Assembly: GCF_037975445.1 (NCBI RefSeq)
Contig: NZ_CP150254.1
Location: 1,920,001-1,984,000, forward strand
DNA length: 64,000 nucleotides
Reading direction: 5' to 3'
Origin: Peribacillus sp. FSL P2-0133
GTDB taxonomy: Bacteria; Bacillota; Bacilli; Bacillales; DSM-1321
Below are positions 44,793-54,441 of the stretch, in pieces. The stretch's first letter is position 1. Every line of letters begins with the position of its first letter. The notes beneath the pieces were generated by a model. That model was given only the letters and a program-made list of their open reading frames with translations, searched no databases and was not told where the DNA came from. The translations under genes were made by a program, and so were the position numbers.

Positions 44793-44808
44793 TTGTAAGC
44801 GCTATCAA
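44793..44808 (+). promoter_or_regulatory. CcpA cre site upstream of the NhaC gene at 44875
   Basis: TTGTAAGCGCTATCAA matches the cre consensus WTGNAARCGNWWWCAW at all 16 positions, 67 bases before the start codon. It implies glucose repression of this transporter. Confidence 0.82.
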
Positions 44809-44874
44809 ATTTTAAAAAATTCTTAGATAGTGATCGAAACTTGGAGTTAAAAAGTATACGGGGAGTGAAAATGA

Positions 44875-46335
44875 GTGAAACAGGATAACAATGTGAATGT
44901 GGTAAAAACCCCTTCTAAATGGCTTGCTTTAATACCAATCGTGTTTATGGCATGTGCCCTGGCAATTGGAATTGGTGTTTATGGTGCTGATCCACATGTA
45001 CCCCTTTTAATAAGTACGGTCGTTGCAGTGATCGTCGCTTTGAAGCTTGGTCATAATTGGCATTCAATTGAAGAACACTTAGTAAAAACAATTAGTGTAT
45101 CAATCAAAGCCTTACTGATACTAGTGATAATCGGAGCCTTCATTGGAGCTTGGATGGCATCTGGAATTGTGCCATCAATGGTTTATTATGGATTAGGGGT
45201 TGTATCTCCAACGTATTTTCTTGTTACAGCCTGCATCATTTCTGTTCTTGTCAGCATCGCTGGAAATGCCTGGTTTGCTGCTGGTACGATTGGAGTCGCG
45301 TTAATGGGAATTGGGCATGGCTTGGGTGTTCCATTACCGATGGTTGCTGGTGCAGTCGTATCGGGTGTTTATTTTGGTGATAAGATGAGTCCTTTATCGG
45401 ATGTGACGAACTTCACCTCGGCGGTTGTGGGTGTAGACCTTTTTGAACACATTAGGAACTTAATGAACACTACATTCCCCACACTTATTATATCGCTAAT
45501 GTTGTATGCATTTCTCGGGTTTAAATTTCGTGGGGAAGGTGCAGATTTGTCACAGGCTGAAAAGATTCAAGGAATTCTTTCAGATCAATTTGTTATCTCG
45601 CCGTTTTTATTAATTCCGTTACTATTTATTGCGCTAATTTTCATTTTGAAGATACCGGCCATTCCTGGCTTGACTGTCGGGGTCCTTATTGGTGGAGCTT
45701 GTTCCCTATTTGTCCAAAAAACTTCGTTAGGTAATATGATTAACATCATGAATAATGGTTATACTGCCGAAACGGGTTACAAAGTCACGGATGAATTGTT
45801 AAACCAAGGTGGGATTCAAGATATGATGTATACGGTTTCTTTAATCCTTATTGCTCTATCATTTGGCGCTATTCTCGAAAAAGCGAAAATATTGGAAACT
45901 CTTCTTGGGTCGCTGCTTCGGAAAGTAAAACGGACAGGCAGTTTAATCACAGCGACTGCTGGTACGTGTATCGCTTCAAACATCGTAGGGTGTGACCAAT
46001 TCATGTCCGTTATTATCCCTGGACGCATGTATTTGAATGAATATAAAAAACGGGGGCTGCATCCGAAATTGCTCGGACGTACATTGGAAGATTGCGGAAC
46101 CGTGACAGCAAGTCTTATCCCATGGACCACTTGTGGTATTTTTATGTTTTCTGTTCTAGGTGTTTCTCCGATTGAATATGCTCCGTATGCATTCTTTTGC
46201 TATATTAGTACTTTTGTAGCTATCGCTTTTGGATATTTAAATATAAAAATTAACCGTTTAGAAGTAGAAGAACTAGTTGGAACAAGAGGTGACAATAAAG
46301 GTAAAGATCTCGAATCTTCTTTTCCAATGGAATAA
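44875..46335 (+). CDS. NhaC-family transporter, paralog 2
   Basis: A 486-residue polytopic membrane protein with the NhaC motif VYFGDKMSPLSDVTNFTSAV and about 11-12 helices, paralogous to the protein at 31714. The GTG at 44875 lies 10 bases after GGGAG; the ATG at 44871 is out of frame and stops at once. Located between the monooxygenase operon and the aminotransferase/aldehyde dehydrogenase genes and preceded by a perfect cre site, it is more likely to import a carbon/nitrogen source with sodium than to act in pH control. Confidence 0.88.
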   Translation: MKQDNNVNVVKTPSKWLALIPIVFMACALAIGIGVYGADPHVPLLISTVVAVIVALKLGHNWHSIEEHLVKTISVSIKALLILVIIGAFIGAWMASGIVPSMVYYGLGVVSPTYFLVTACIISVLVSIAGNAWFAAGTIGVALMGIGHGLGVPLPMVAGAVVSGVYFGDKMSPLSDVTNFTSAVVGVDLFEHIRNLMNTTFPTLIISLMLYAFLGFKFRGEGADLSQAEKIQGILSDQFVISPFLLIPLLFIALIFILKIPAIPGLTVGVLIGGACSLFVQKTSLGNMINIMNNGYTAETGYKVTDELLNQGGIQDMMYTVSLILIALSFGAILEKAKILETLLGSLLRKVKRTGSLITATAGTCIASNIVGCDQFMSVIIPGRMYLNEYKKRGLHPKLLGRTLEDCGTVTASLIPWTTCGIFMFSVLGVSPIEYAPYAFFCYISTFVAIAFGYLNIKINRLEVEELVGTRGDNKGKDLESSFPME

Positions 46336-46372
46336 AAATATAAAAAAACAACTAGATTGATTATTCAGATTA

Positions 46373-46423
46373 TTGACAATAGTCTAAGTATGATATATAT
46401 TTTATTTAAGGAATAATTCCTTA
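46373..46423 (+). promoter_or_regulatory. Promoter and operator of the aminotransferase gene
   Basis: TTGACA (46373-46378), 17-bp spacer, TATATT (46396-46401). Overlapping the start point, TAAGGAAT-A-ATTCCTTA (46407-46423) is a perfect inverted repeat. TTTATTTAAGGAA is shared with the operator at 38620-38632, in the same position relative to the promoter. Confidence 0.75.
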
Positions 46424-46513
46424 TTTATTCTCAATATAAATTTTACTAGGTTAATAGTGAAAGTGTTTCATTTTAGGGATTTTAAATAGTTATTACATTG
46501 GGAGGTATGGAAC

Positions 46514-47893
46514 ATGGTTGTTTCTAAAACCGAGTCGAAAATCGAAAATTTAATTGAATTAGACAAAAAACATTATCTTCATCCAACGACTGTACCTAAA
46601 TTGTTTATTGAAAATGGCCCGAAAATAATTTTTCAAGAAGGAAATGGGATCCGTGTAACAGACATTAAAGGTGATACATATATTGATGGCGCTTCCATGC
46701 TTTGGAATGTAAATTTAGGTCATGGAAACAAGGAACTTGCGCAGGCTTCATATGACCAGATGTCTACTCTTGCTTACAGTTCTTCATTCTATGGCTACTC
46801 AAATGAAAAAGCTGTTCGCTTGGCCGAAAAAGTAGTTTCCGTTGCACCTGGTGATTTAAGTGCTATCTTTTTCACATCCGGTGGGTCGGAATCAAACGAT
46901 ACGGCTTTTAAATTAGCACGTTTTTATTGGAATTTAAAAGGTCGTCCAACAAAGAAAAAAATCTTATCGATAAGCCGTAGTTACCATGGTGCAACGGTTT
47001 CTGCTGGAACAGCAACTGGCATAGATGCTTTCCATAGTTTTGCAGGTTCAAGAGATGCCGATATGGTGAGGGCAAAATCACATTTGACTAATTGTGAGCT
47101 TGGCGATAAAAATGATCCGAACTATGAAGGATGCATTCGTGATGTCATCGAAAAAGAAGGAGCAGAAACCATTGCTGCCCTTATCCTTGAACCAATTCAA
47201 GGTGCAGGAGGAGTTCACGTTTCACCTGATGGTTATTTAAAAGCAGTTAAAGCCTTGTGTGAAGAAAATGATATCCTGATGATTTCTGACGAAGTCATTT
47301 GTGGATTTGGCCGTACCGGAAAAATGTTCGGTGTCGATAACTGGGACGTTGTGCCTGATATCATGAGTGTAGCAAAAGGGATTACGAGCGGTTATGCCCA
47401 GCTTGGCGGCGTGTTGGTTAATAAAGAAATCAGAGATACAATCGTTCAATATGATCAAATTTTAGGTCATGGATTTACGTATAGCGGACATCCAACAGCA
47501 TGTGCCGTTGGATTGAAAACGATTGAAATTCTCGAACGCGACAACATTCTTGAAAACGTTAACAAAATGGAGAAGGAGCTGAAGAAAGGGTTTGACTACT
47601 TAACGGATAAACACCGGTATTTCACGAAATCAAGAGCGGTCGGCTTGCTTGCCGGATTTGAGCTTCAGCAGGACCGTGACTTGGATGTACCATTTGCAGA
47701 ATCAGTCAAACCAGCTTCGTTTGTTGTTGATCAGTGCTTCAAACGCAAATTGATTTTAAGAGCTGCAGACTTTGAAAAGGGCAAGGATATTGTTGCCATT
47801 GCTCCGCCGCTTATCATTAATAAACAAGAAATTTCGGAAATGATCAATATCATCGATACAGCTGTGACTGAATTTAATAAAACCATTAAATAA
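46514..47893 (+). CDS. Class III (omega) aminotransferase
   Basis: A 459-residue PLP-dependent aminotransferase of the beta-alanine:pyruvate/GABA type. Signatures are FTSGGSESNDTAFKLAR, SYHGATVSAGTATG, EPIQGAGGVHV, SDEVICGFGRTGK and the PLP lysine K288 in SVAKGITSGYA. It starts behind GGGAGGTATGGAAC. It would convert an omega-amino acid or amine to a semialdehyde, which the aldehyde dehydrogenase downstream can oxidise. The shared operator links it to the monooxygenase operon. Confidence 0.92.
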   Translation: MVVSKTESKIENLIELDKKHYLHPTTVPKLFIENGPKIIFQEGNGIRVTDIKGDTYIDGASMLWNVNLGHGNKELAQASYDQMSTLAYSSSFYGYSNEKAVRLAEKVVSVAPGDLSAIFFTSGGSESNDTAFKLARFYWNLKGRPTKKKILSISRSYHGATVSAGTATGIDAFHSFAGSRDADMVRAKSHLTNCELGDKNDPNYEGCIRDVIEKEGAETIAALILEPIQGAGGVHVSPDGYLKAVKALCEENDILMISDEVICGFGRTGKMFGVDNWDVVPDIMSVAKGITSGYAQLGGVLVNKEIRDTIVQYDQILGHGFTYSGHPTACAVGLKTIEILERDNILENVNKMEKELKKGFDYLTDKHRYFTKSRAVGLLAGFELQQDRDLDVPFAESVKPASFVVDQCFKRKLILRAADFEKGKDIVAIAPPLIINKQEISEMINIIDTAVTEFNKTIK

Positions 47894-47909
47894 ATGATTG
47901 GATTCATAG

Positions 47910-47964
47910 AACATGCTAGAGAGCTTGAAGGCTTAGCGGCTCGATCTCTGGCATGTTTATTTTT
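47910..47964 (+). terminator. Terminator/attenuator between aminotransferase and aldehyde dehydrogenase
   Basis: AACATGC-T-AGAGA (from 47910) pairs with TCTCT-G-GCATGTT (to 47957), followed by TATTTTTAG. It lies just before the ribosome binding site of the next gene, so it may lower rather than block downstream expression. Confidence 0.75.
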
Positions 47965-47982
47965 AGAATGGAGGAACCAAGA

Positions 47983-49464
47983 ATGGCGAACCAAACACTT
48001 GAAATGAGCAATAAGGTGAGGGAGTTTTTAAAAGGTACGAAAAAGTTGTACATCGATGGAAAATTTGTGGAATCGTGTTCTTCAAAAACATTTGAAACAA
48101 TTAATCCAGTTACTGAAGAAATATTGGCAACAGTCTATGAAGCGGAAGAAAAAGATATAGATTTGGCAGTTAAGGCAGCAAGGAAAGCATTTGATGTAGG
48201 ACCATGGTCAAAGATGAGTGCCGCTGAAAGAGCAAAACTCATCTTGAAATTAGCTGACCTTATTGAAAAACATCAAGAAGAGCTGGCACAATTAGATACT
48301 TTGGACAATGGAAAGCCAATAAATGAAACACGGGCCGTCGATGTACCAGGTACGATTGAAACGTTCCGGTATTTTGCTGGTTGGGCGACAAAGAATATGG
48401 GGCAAACAATTCCTGTTTCCGGTCCATTCTTAAATTATACCCGACACGAACCAGTCGGAGTGGTTGGACAAATTATCCCTTGGAACTACCCTATTAATAT
48501 GGTCTCATGGAAAGTGGCTCCGGCTTTAGCAGCAGGCTGTACGGTTGTTTTGAAGCCCGCTGAACAGACTCCGTTATCGGCACTTTATTTTGCTGAACTT
48601 GTTGAAAAAGCAGGGTTTCCTGCAGGTGTTGTTAACATTGTTCCTGGATTCGGTGCGAAAGCCGGTCATGCAATAGTGGATCACCCAGATGTAAATAAAG
48701 TTTCGTTTACCGGCTCGACGCCTATCGGGAAGCAAATAATGAAACAAGCCGCAGATTCAATGAAACGGTTGACGCTGGAGCTTGGGGGGAAGTCGCCTAA
48801 TATCATACTCCCGGATGCGGACCTTTCAAAAGCGATTCCCGGAGTGTTCAACGGCATTATGTTCAACCAAGGGGAAGTTTGCAGTGCTGGGTCGAGAGTA
48901 TACGTTCATAAGGATCAATTCGATGAAGTCGTTTCCGGTATGGTTTCCCTAGCTAAAAACGTTAAGCTTGGAAATGGATTGGATACAGATACAACGATGG
49001 GGCCTCTTGTTTCTAAAAAACAGCAAGACCGCGTGTTTGAATTTATTAACATTGGTAAAGAAGAAGGAGCAAAGGCAGTAACAGGCGGAAGAAAATCGGA
49101 TAAAGGTTTCTTTGTTGAGCCGACTATTTTTATTGATGTAGAAGAGGATATGACGATTGCAAAAGAGGAAATCTTCGGACCAGTCGTCGTTGTCATGCCT
49201 TACAATACGGTGGAAGAAGTAATAGAACGTGCGAATAACTCTCCTTACGGTTTAGGTGCGGGTATCTGGACAGAGAACGTGAAAATGGCACATACAGTTG
49301 CTAATCAATTAAAATCAGGAAATATATGGATTAATTGTTATGATGTAATAGATCCAGCCTCTCCTTTTGGGGGATATAAACAGTCTGGATTTGGTAGAGA
49401 TTTAAGTGCCTATGCTTTAGAAAGTTATACCGAGGTGAAGAGTGTTTGGGTAAATTTGGAGTAA
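47983..49464 (+). CDS. NAD(P)-dependent aldehyde dehydrogenase
   Basis: A 493-residue aldehyde dehydrogenase of the betaine-aldehyde/aminobutyraldehyde type. Catalytic C300 lies in NQGEVCSAGSR and the general base E266 in LELGGKSPN; GQIIPWNYPINM and FTGSTPIGKQI form the cofactor site. The ATG at 47983 follows ATGGAGG; an in-frame ATG at 47953 precedes it and lies in the terminator. It probably oxidises the semialdehyde made by the aminotransferase just upstream. Confidence 0.94.
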   Translation: MANQTLEMSNKVREFLKGTKKLYIDGKFVESCSSKTFETINPVTEEILATVYEAEEKDIDLAVKAARKAFDVGPWSKMSAAERAKLILKLADLIEKHQEELAQLDTLDNGKPINETRAVDVPGTIETFRYFAGWATKNMGQTIPVSGPFLNYTRHEPVGVVGQIIPWNYPINMVSWKVAPALAAGCTVVLKPAEQTPLSALYFAELVEKAGFPAGVVNIVPGFGAKAGHAIVDHPDVNKVSFTGSTPIGKQIMKQAADSMKRLTLELGGKSPNIILPDADLSKAIPGVFNGIMFNQGEVCSAGSRVYVHKDQFDEVVSGMVSLAKNVKLGNGLDTDTTMGPLVSKKQQDRVFEFINIGKEEGAKAVTGGRKSDKGFFVEPTIFIDVEEDMTIAKEEIFGPVVVVMPYNTVEEVIERANNSPYGLGAGIWTENVKMAHTVANQLKSGNIWINCYDVIDPASPFGGYKQSGFGRDLSAYALESYTEVKSVWVNLE

Positions 49465-49656
49465 ACATAATAAGTTGTGAAATCACGTATCAAGCCGTAT
49501 TTAAATATTTCTATCGATAAGAATAAAGATATAAAAGAAAACCAGTTTACAGATTTGTTTTTTGCCTGAAGATCTATATTTACAGTCATCGGTTTTTTAG
49601 AAAAAAAACTAAAGGAAAAATCGCTTATTGCGAAGAACTATTATGACAACAAAGGC

Positions 49657-49692
49657 GCCGGAGCTAGTGGAATTCTGGCTCCGGCTTTATTT
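49657..49692 (+). terminator. Intrinsic terminator between aldehyde dehydrogenase and hmgA
   Basis: GCCGGAGC (49657-49664) pairs with GCTCCGGC (49678-49685), followed by TTTATTTC. It separates convergent operons. The rest of 49465-49739 holds no recognised gene. Confidence 0.85.
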
Positions 49693-49739
49693 CATAATAT
49701 AGAGATGAACTGATCTGCCGAGGGGGGAAACCTCAGTTA

Positions 49740-50897
49740 TTATTTTGGCAGCCAGCTGCTCATATACGCATCATCTTCAATAGCGTGTGCTTCTTTTACG
49801 ATATACAGCGGACGGAATGTATCGACCATGACTGCTAATTCACGCGTTTCTTTTTTACCGATACTTGCTTCAATTTTACCTGGATGCGGTCCATGAGGTA
49901 AGCCGCTTGGATGAAGGGTAATAGATCCGGTTTCAATGCCGCGGCGGCTCATGAAGTCTCCGTCCACATAATATAGCACTTCATCACTTTCCACATTGCT
50001 GTGGACATAAGGAGCAGGGATGGCTTCCGGATGATAGTCATACATACGTGGTACAAATGAACATACAACATAATTATGTGCTTCAAACGTCTGATGTACT
50101 GGCGGTGGCTGATGAACACGTCCGGTTATTGGTTCAAAATCATGAATGCTGAACGCATAAGGGAAGAGGTAACCATCCCATCCAACCGCATCAAGCGGAT
50201 GAAAATCATACGTATAGGAAGTGATCATGCCTTGTGCCCGCACTCTGATTTCATATTCCCCTTTTTCATCTTTAGGCTCCAATTTTTCTGGTGTCCGGAA
50301 ATCACGCTCGCAATAAGGTGAGTGCTCAAGAAGTTGGCCAAACTCATTACGATAGCGTTTTGGTGGTACAATTGATGAACTCGATTCAAGGATGAAAAAG
50401 CGAGCTTCTTCTGATTCCAAGACGACGCGATAAGTGGTGCCAATCGGAATGATGAGATAGTCACCTGGCCAAAAGCTTAGTTCACCGAAAATACTTTCGA
50501 TTTTGCCTCTTCCTTCATGGACAAACAACATTTCATCACCTTCACCGTTTCGATAAAAGTAATCCATTTGCTGGTTAGGGCGAGCAACGCCAAGTGCAAC
50601 ATCATCGTTTGCCATGAAAATTTTGCGAGCTTCAAGAAAATCGCCGCCAACTTCCGTATTCCATGTCCGGAAATGACGATGTTTTAATGCATCTTTTTCT
50701 TCATATTCATAACGAACATCACGAATTTTTTGTGCTTTTTTTACTTGTGTTGGTTGATTGATATGATAAATGAGTGACTGAATACTCGAGAAACCTTTCG
50801 TACCCATCAATTGCTCATAATATAGGTTTCCGTCCTCCTGGCGAAACTGAGTATGACGTTTATGGGGAATGCGGCCCATTTTAACATAATGTGTCAT
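49740..50897 (-). CDS. hmgA: Homogentisate 1,2-dioxygenase
   Basis: A 385-residue cupin-fold ring-cleaving dioxygenase of the bacillus HmgA type, converting homogentisate to maleylacetoacetate. It starts HYVKMGRIPHKRHTQFRQED. Histidine-rich iron-site segments are FVHEGRGKIESIFGELSFW (N-terminal half) and LHPSGLPHGPHPGK (C-terminal half). It is slightly shorter than plant and proteobacterial enzymes (about 430-445), as usual for this branch. It is the last gene of the minus-strand tyrosine operon, 32 bases after fahA. Confidence 0.93.
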   Translation of the reverse strand: MTHYVKMGRIPHKRHTQFRQEDGNLYYEQLMGTKGFSSIQSLIYHINQPTQVKKAQKIRDVRYEYEEKDALKHRHFRTWNTEVGGDFLEARKIFMANDDVALGVARPNQQMDYFYRNGEGDEMLFVHEGRGKIESIFGELSFWPGDYLIIPIGTTYRVVLESEEARFFILESSSSIVPPKRYRNEFGQLLEHSPYCERDFRTPEKLEPKDEKGEYEIRVRAQGMITSYTYDFHPLDAVGWDGYLFPYAFSIHDFEPITGRVHQPPPVHQTFEAHNYVVCSFVPRMYDYHPEAIPAPYVHSNVESDEVLYYVDGDFMSRRGIETGSITLHPSGLPHGPHPGKIEASIGKKETRELAVMVDTFRPLYIVKEAHAIEDDAYMSSWLPK

Positions 50898-50929
50898 TGC
50901 CTAAACTCCTTCCATTAGCATATTAGTTG

Positions 50930-52225
50930 CTACATCTTCACTTTTTGAGTACCTAAAATCTTTGCCTCCGAAAGGGCCGGTAAAACTTGACCGCTTACTT
51001 CTCCAAATCCAATTCGGTACCCATCTCCTTGACACCACCCGCTGATAGTCAACTTGTCCCCATCTTCAATCCAGCTTCGTTCAAGGCCGTCGTTAAGTTG
51101 AAGCGGTTCTGTGCCGCGCCAAGAAAGTTCAAGGAGGCTGCCTCGTTCTTCACGTCTTGGACCGCTGATAGTTCCAGATCCATGCATGTCACCAGGACGT
51201 ATATTACAGCCTGTAATGGTGTGGTGAGCCACTTGCTGAGCGATTGACCAATACATATAGCTAAAGTTGGTATTCGTAATTCTGGTTGCTTGTTCTGTAT
51301 TTTCTGGTGTCAAATGAACTTCAAGGTTAATATTAAATGCCCCATCTTTTGTTTGCTGCAAGTAGGGAAACGGCTCTGGATCCTGTTGCGGTCCAGCAGT
51401 ACGGAAAGGTTCCAGCGCTTCTAGCGGCACAACCCATGGGGAAATGGATGTTGCAAAGTTTTTTGAAAGAAAAGGGCCGAGAGGCTGGTACTCCCATGCT
51501 TGGATATCACGTGCACTCCAGTCATTTAAGAGAACGAGCCCGAAAACATGATCTTCAGCCTGATTAACTGGAATTGGTTCTCCAAAAGGGTTGCCAGGTC
51601 CAATAAACCAGCCCATTTCAAGTTCGAAATCAAGCTGTATAGATGGACCGAATACTGGATAATCTGCATCCTTTGGTTTGCGTTGTCCCGAAGGGCGACG
51701 CACATGGGTACCACTTGGAACGATGGAACTGGCCCGTCCATGGTAACCAATCGGCAAGTGTGTCCAGTTTGACATGAGGGCATTGTCTTTCCCTCTGAAA
51801 ATTGAACCCACATTGGTCGCATGCTCTCTAGAGGCATAGAAATCTGTATAGTCTCCAATATTTGCAGGAAGAAGCATCTCTACATCTGTCAATGGGTGAA
51901 ACGCTTTCAAACGAAGCTCTTCATTATCTCGTAAATCAGGCGTTTTCGAATCCAAAAGGTATTGAAGTTTGTTACGTACAGCAGTCCAGACCGGACGGCC
52001 AAGTGACATAAATTGATTAAGCGAGGAAGAGGAAAAAACTTTTTTTTCTTCTGCACCGGTCCCACTTAGCAATCCAACTTCATCGATTACAGATAAATCA
52101 AGAACATAATCACCGATGGCTGTACCGGCACGAGGGCTTTGACCTTTTTTTTGGAAAATGCCGTATGGCAAGTTTTGAATTGGAAAATGTGACTCTGGCG
52201 TTGTCTCAATAAAGGAATGTTTCAT
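50930..52225 (-). CDS. fahA: Fumarylacetoacetase
   Basis: A 431-residue fumarylacetoacetate hydrolase, splitting fumarylacetoacetate to fumarate and acetoacetate. The family-specific segments DFYASREHATNVGSIFRG, PIGYHGRASSIVPSG, LDFELEMGWFIGPGN, LLNDWSARDIQAWEYQPLG and DMHGSGTISGP are visible with the metal ligands they carry. Its start overlaps the end of the unknown gene upstream by four bases, so they are translationally coupled. Acetoacetate formed here could be activated by the ScoAB CoA-transferase. Confidence 0.96.
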   Translation of the reverse strand: MKHSFIETTPESHFPIQNLPYGIFQKKGQSPRAGTAIGDYVLDLSVIDEVGLLSGTGAEEKKVFSSSSLNQFMSLGRPVWTAVRNKLQYLLDSKTPDLRDNEELRLKAFHPLTDVEMLLPANIGDYTDFYASREHATNVGSIFRGKDNALMSNWTHLPIGYHGRASSIVPSGTHVRRPSGQRKPKDADYPVFGPSIQLDFELEMGWFIGPGNPFGEPIPVNQAEDHVFGLVLLNDWSARDIQAWEYQPLGPFLSKNFATSISPWVVPLEALEPFRTAGPQQDPEPFPYLQQTKDGAFNINLEVHLTPENTEQATRITNTNFSYMYWSIAQQVAHHTITGCNIRPGDMHGSGTISGPRREERGSLLELSWRGTEPLQLNDGLERSWIEDGDKLTISGWCQGDGYRIGFGEVSGQVLPALSEAKILGTQKVKM

Positions 52226-53166
52226 CGTATTGCCTCCCCATGAAAAATAGTAAGCTCTCCTAGTTCTTCCCGAGGCTCATTAAAGCTGCAGCTTCCATAT
52301 GAAGCTGCAAAGAAACTGCGCGCTTTGATGATATCGGCCGAACTGACAGTAAAATCGCGCCAGGAAAGCGAGTCTGTTGTAAATGAAAAATTTGTTGGGT
52401 CTTCATCAAGCAAAATGGCTTGAATGGTTGCTGTATTGACAGAACGGCTATATGCCATAATAGAAGCGGTAAATACGTTAACAAAACCATGCATGCGTGT
52501 TTCCACTTCTGTTCGGTACTGGCGTATCGGATGGTGCAGTCCAGCAGTGAATTTAAGTGGCAGTTCTCGTTTCTGGCATTCGTGAATAACGAATGCTGCT
52601 TGATTGACAGAAGGAAACAAATTAGCCGTGATCCCACCCATGCGCATTTTGATACCTATACGTTTCGGAGATTTTTGGTTAATCGAATGGATAGTATCCA
52701 ATGTGTTTAGAAGTTGATCATTCGTTCCTGTCATTTCACAATAAATGGGATAATTCCCTGTTCGTTTTTCTAGATTCTCTAAGAAGGAAGGATTAATCTG
52801 TGGTGGAAGCGGGAACTCGATTGCTTCTATCGCTCCCGCGGTTTTATATGTTTCTAAAAAAAGTTGAATAGCTTCCAATTCGGTTGGAATTTCTTCGGAT
52901 TTCGTTAAAATTACAGATAACCTAAGTGGATATTGATCATTAAACTGGGCTTTAAATTGTTTAAGTTCACCCAATCGTGAAGCAGGAATTACAAACGGGC
53001 CGAGCATCCAGCTGTCCGAATCATGGATGTATGCATGAAAATTTGAAATAGCTTCTGGAAGCGGAAGCGCGGCCGGTGGAAATAGACCTGCATAATCAAT
53101 GAGTTCAGTCATAAAATGACTGACCGCTTCTTCCCTCCACTTAACATTTACTTTAGTTAACAACAA
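52222..53166 (-). CDS. Unrecognised protein in the tyrosine operon (314 aa)
   Basis: No family is recognised. It starts at TTG 53166, seven bases after a perfect AGGAGG; an upstream extension to 53208 would run through that site. It has no signal peptide or membrane segment. Notable parts are ELIDYAGLFPPAALPLPEAI near residue 20, VIPASRLGEL, KRIGIKMRMGG and LKFTAGLHHPIR. The pattern of alternating strands and helices suggests a TIM-barrel-like enzyme. It is coupled to fahA by a four-base overlap and lies between hppD and fahA. The operon lacks maleylacetoacetate isomerase, so it may supply that activity, glutathione-independently; this is inference. Confidence 0.8.
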   Translation of the reverse strand: MLLTKVNVKWREEAVSHFMTELIDYAGLFPPAALPLPEAISNFHAYIHDSDSWMLGPFVIPASRLGELKQFKAQFNDQYPLRLSVILTKSEEIPTELEAIQLFLETYKTAGAIEAIEFPLPPQINPSFLENLEKRTGNYPIYCEMTGTNDQLLNTLDTIHSINQKSPKRIGIKMRMGGITANLFPSVNQAAFVIHECQKRELPLKFTAGLHHPIRQYRTEVETRMHGFVNVFTASIMAYSRSVNTATIQAILLDEDPTNFSFTTDSLSWRDFTVSSADIIKARSFFAASYGSCSFNEPREELGELTIFHGEAIR

Positions 53167-53226
53167 CCTCACACCTCCTATTAAAGGAGGCCATACCGCG
53201 AGAGACAACGGTATGACCGTTCCAAA

Positions 53227-54348
53227 TCAAATATTTCCGCGAAGTTCTTGCTCGCGTTCAATCGATTCAAACAATGCTTTAAAGTTTCCATCGCCGAATC
53301 CAAGTGCACCTTTACGCTGAATGACTTCGATAAACAGCGTCGGACGATCAACAAGTGGTTTAGTAAAGATTTGTAGCAAGTAGCCTTCATCATCACGATC
53401 TACCAAAATATTAAGTTCTTGAAGTCGTTTCACATCTTCATCAATATCTCCTACCCGATTGGCGAGTTCTTTATAATAAGTCTCAGGGGTATTTAAAAAT
53501 TCCACACCATTTTCTTTGAGAGCCGCCACGGTGCCGATGATATCGTTTGTCAACAGGGCAAGATGCTGAACGCCTGGTCCATTATAGTAATCTAGGTATT
53601 CTTGAATTTGAGACTTGCGCTTTCCTTCCGCAGGCTCATTAATTGGGAACTTTATTCGTCCTGTTCCATTCATCATGACTTTTGACATTAGAGCAGAGTA
53701 CTCGGTCGAAATGTCTTCATCATCAAAATGCTTCAGAACTGTAAAACCGAATGCATTTTCATAATAGTTTGTCCATTCTTCCATAACCTCCACATTGCCG
53801 ACAAGGTGGTCAACACCAATTAAGCCGGTTGGTTGAGAAGCAAGGGTGTTCTCGCGAGATTCAAACCCTGGCATAAATACGCCTTTATAATCGATTGGTT
53901 CAACAAGCGTATGAATTGTATCCCCATATGTACCTAGAATCGCTTTTTTCACCTTGCCGTTTTCATCTTCTTCCACCCATGGTTCCCGAAGAGCGATGCC
54001 ACCTCTTTCAATCGCACCCGCATATGTTTTTTCCAGATCTTTTACGAGGAGGGCAATATCTTTTACACCCTCGCCATGAAGTTTAATAAACTCGGCAACG
54101 TCAGTATTGTCTGATAGGGTGCCTGTTAAAATCAATCGGATAGCGCCCTGTTCCATCACGTAAGATACACGGTCACGGGAACCTGTTTCTAATCCTTTAT
54201 ATGCTACAAGTTTGAAACCGAAAGATTTTGCATAGTAATAAGCTGCCTGCTTTGCGTTTCCTGTATAGATTTCTACGTAATGAACACTCTTTACCGGGAA
54301 CAATTCTTCTTTTTTTACTTTAGGTGATGCTACCATTTTTTCGGCCAT
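53227..54348 (-). CDS. hppD: 4-hydroxyphenylpyruvate dioxygenase
   Basis: A 373-residue Fe(II) enzyme converting 4-hydroxyphenylpyruvate to homogentisate. The iron ligands sit in GVDHLVGNVE, GVQHLALLTNDI and the C-terminal LFIEVIQRKGALGFGDGNFK. Two vicinal-oxygen-chelate halves are visible. It is the first gene of the minus-strand operon hppD-unknown-fahA-hmgA. Upstream, AACGCG/CGCGTT inverted repeats may be its operator. Confidence 0.96.
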   Translation of the reverse strand: MAEKMVASPKVKKEELFPVKSVHYVEIYTGNAKQAAYYYAKSFGFKLVAYKGLETGSRDRVSYVMEQGAIRLILTGTLSDNTDVAEFIKLHGEGVKDIALLVKDLEKTYAGAIERGGIALREPWVEEDENGKVKKAILGTYGDTIHTLVEPIDYKGVFMPGFESRENTLASQPTGLIGVDHLVGNVEVMEEWTNYYENAFGFTVLKHFDDEDISTEYSALMSKVMMNGTGRIKFPINEPAEGKRKSQIQEYLDYYNGPGVQHLALLTNDIIGTVAALKENGVEFLNTPETYYKELANRVGDIDEDVKRLQELNILVDRDDEGYLLQIFTKPLVDRPTLFIEVIQRKGALGFGDGNFKALFESIEREQELRGNI

Positions 54349-54441
54349 TTTAACCTCTCCTTTTTCATCTTAAATTTCTAACAAACAGAATTTTCGAAAT
54401 TTAGTTTCTGTAATGTTTCACATCTTAATCTATAAAAATCC

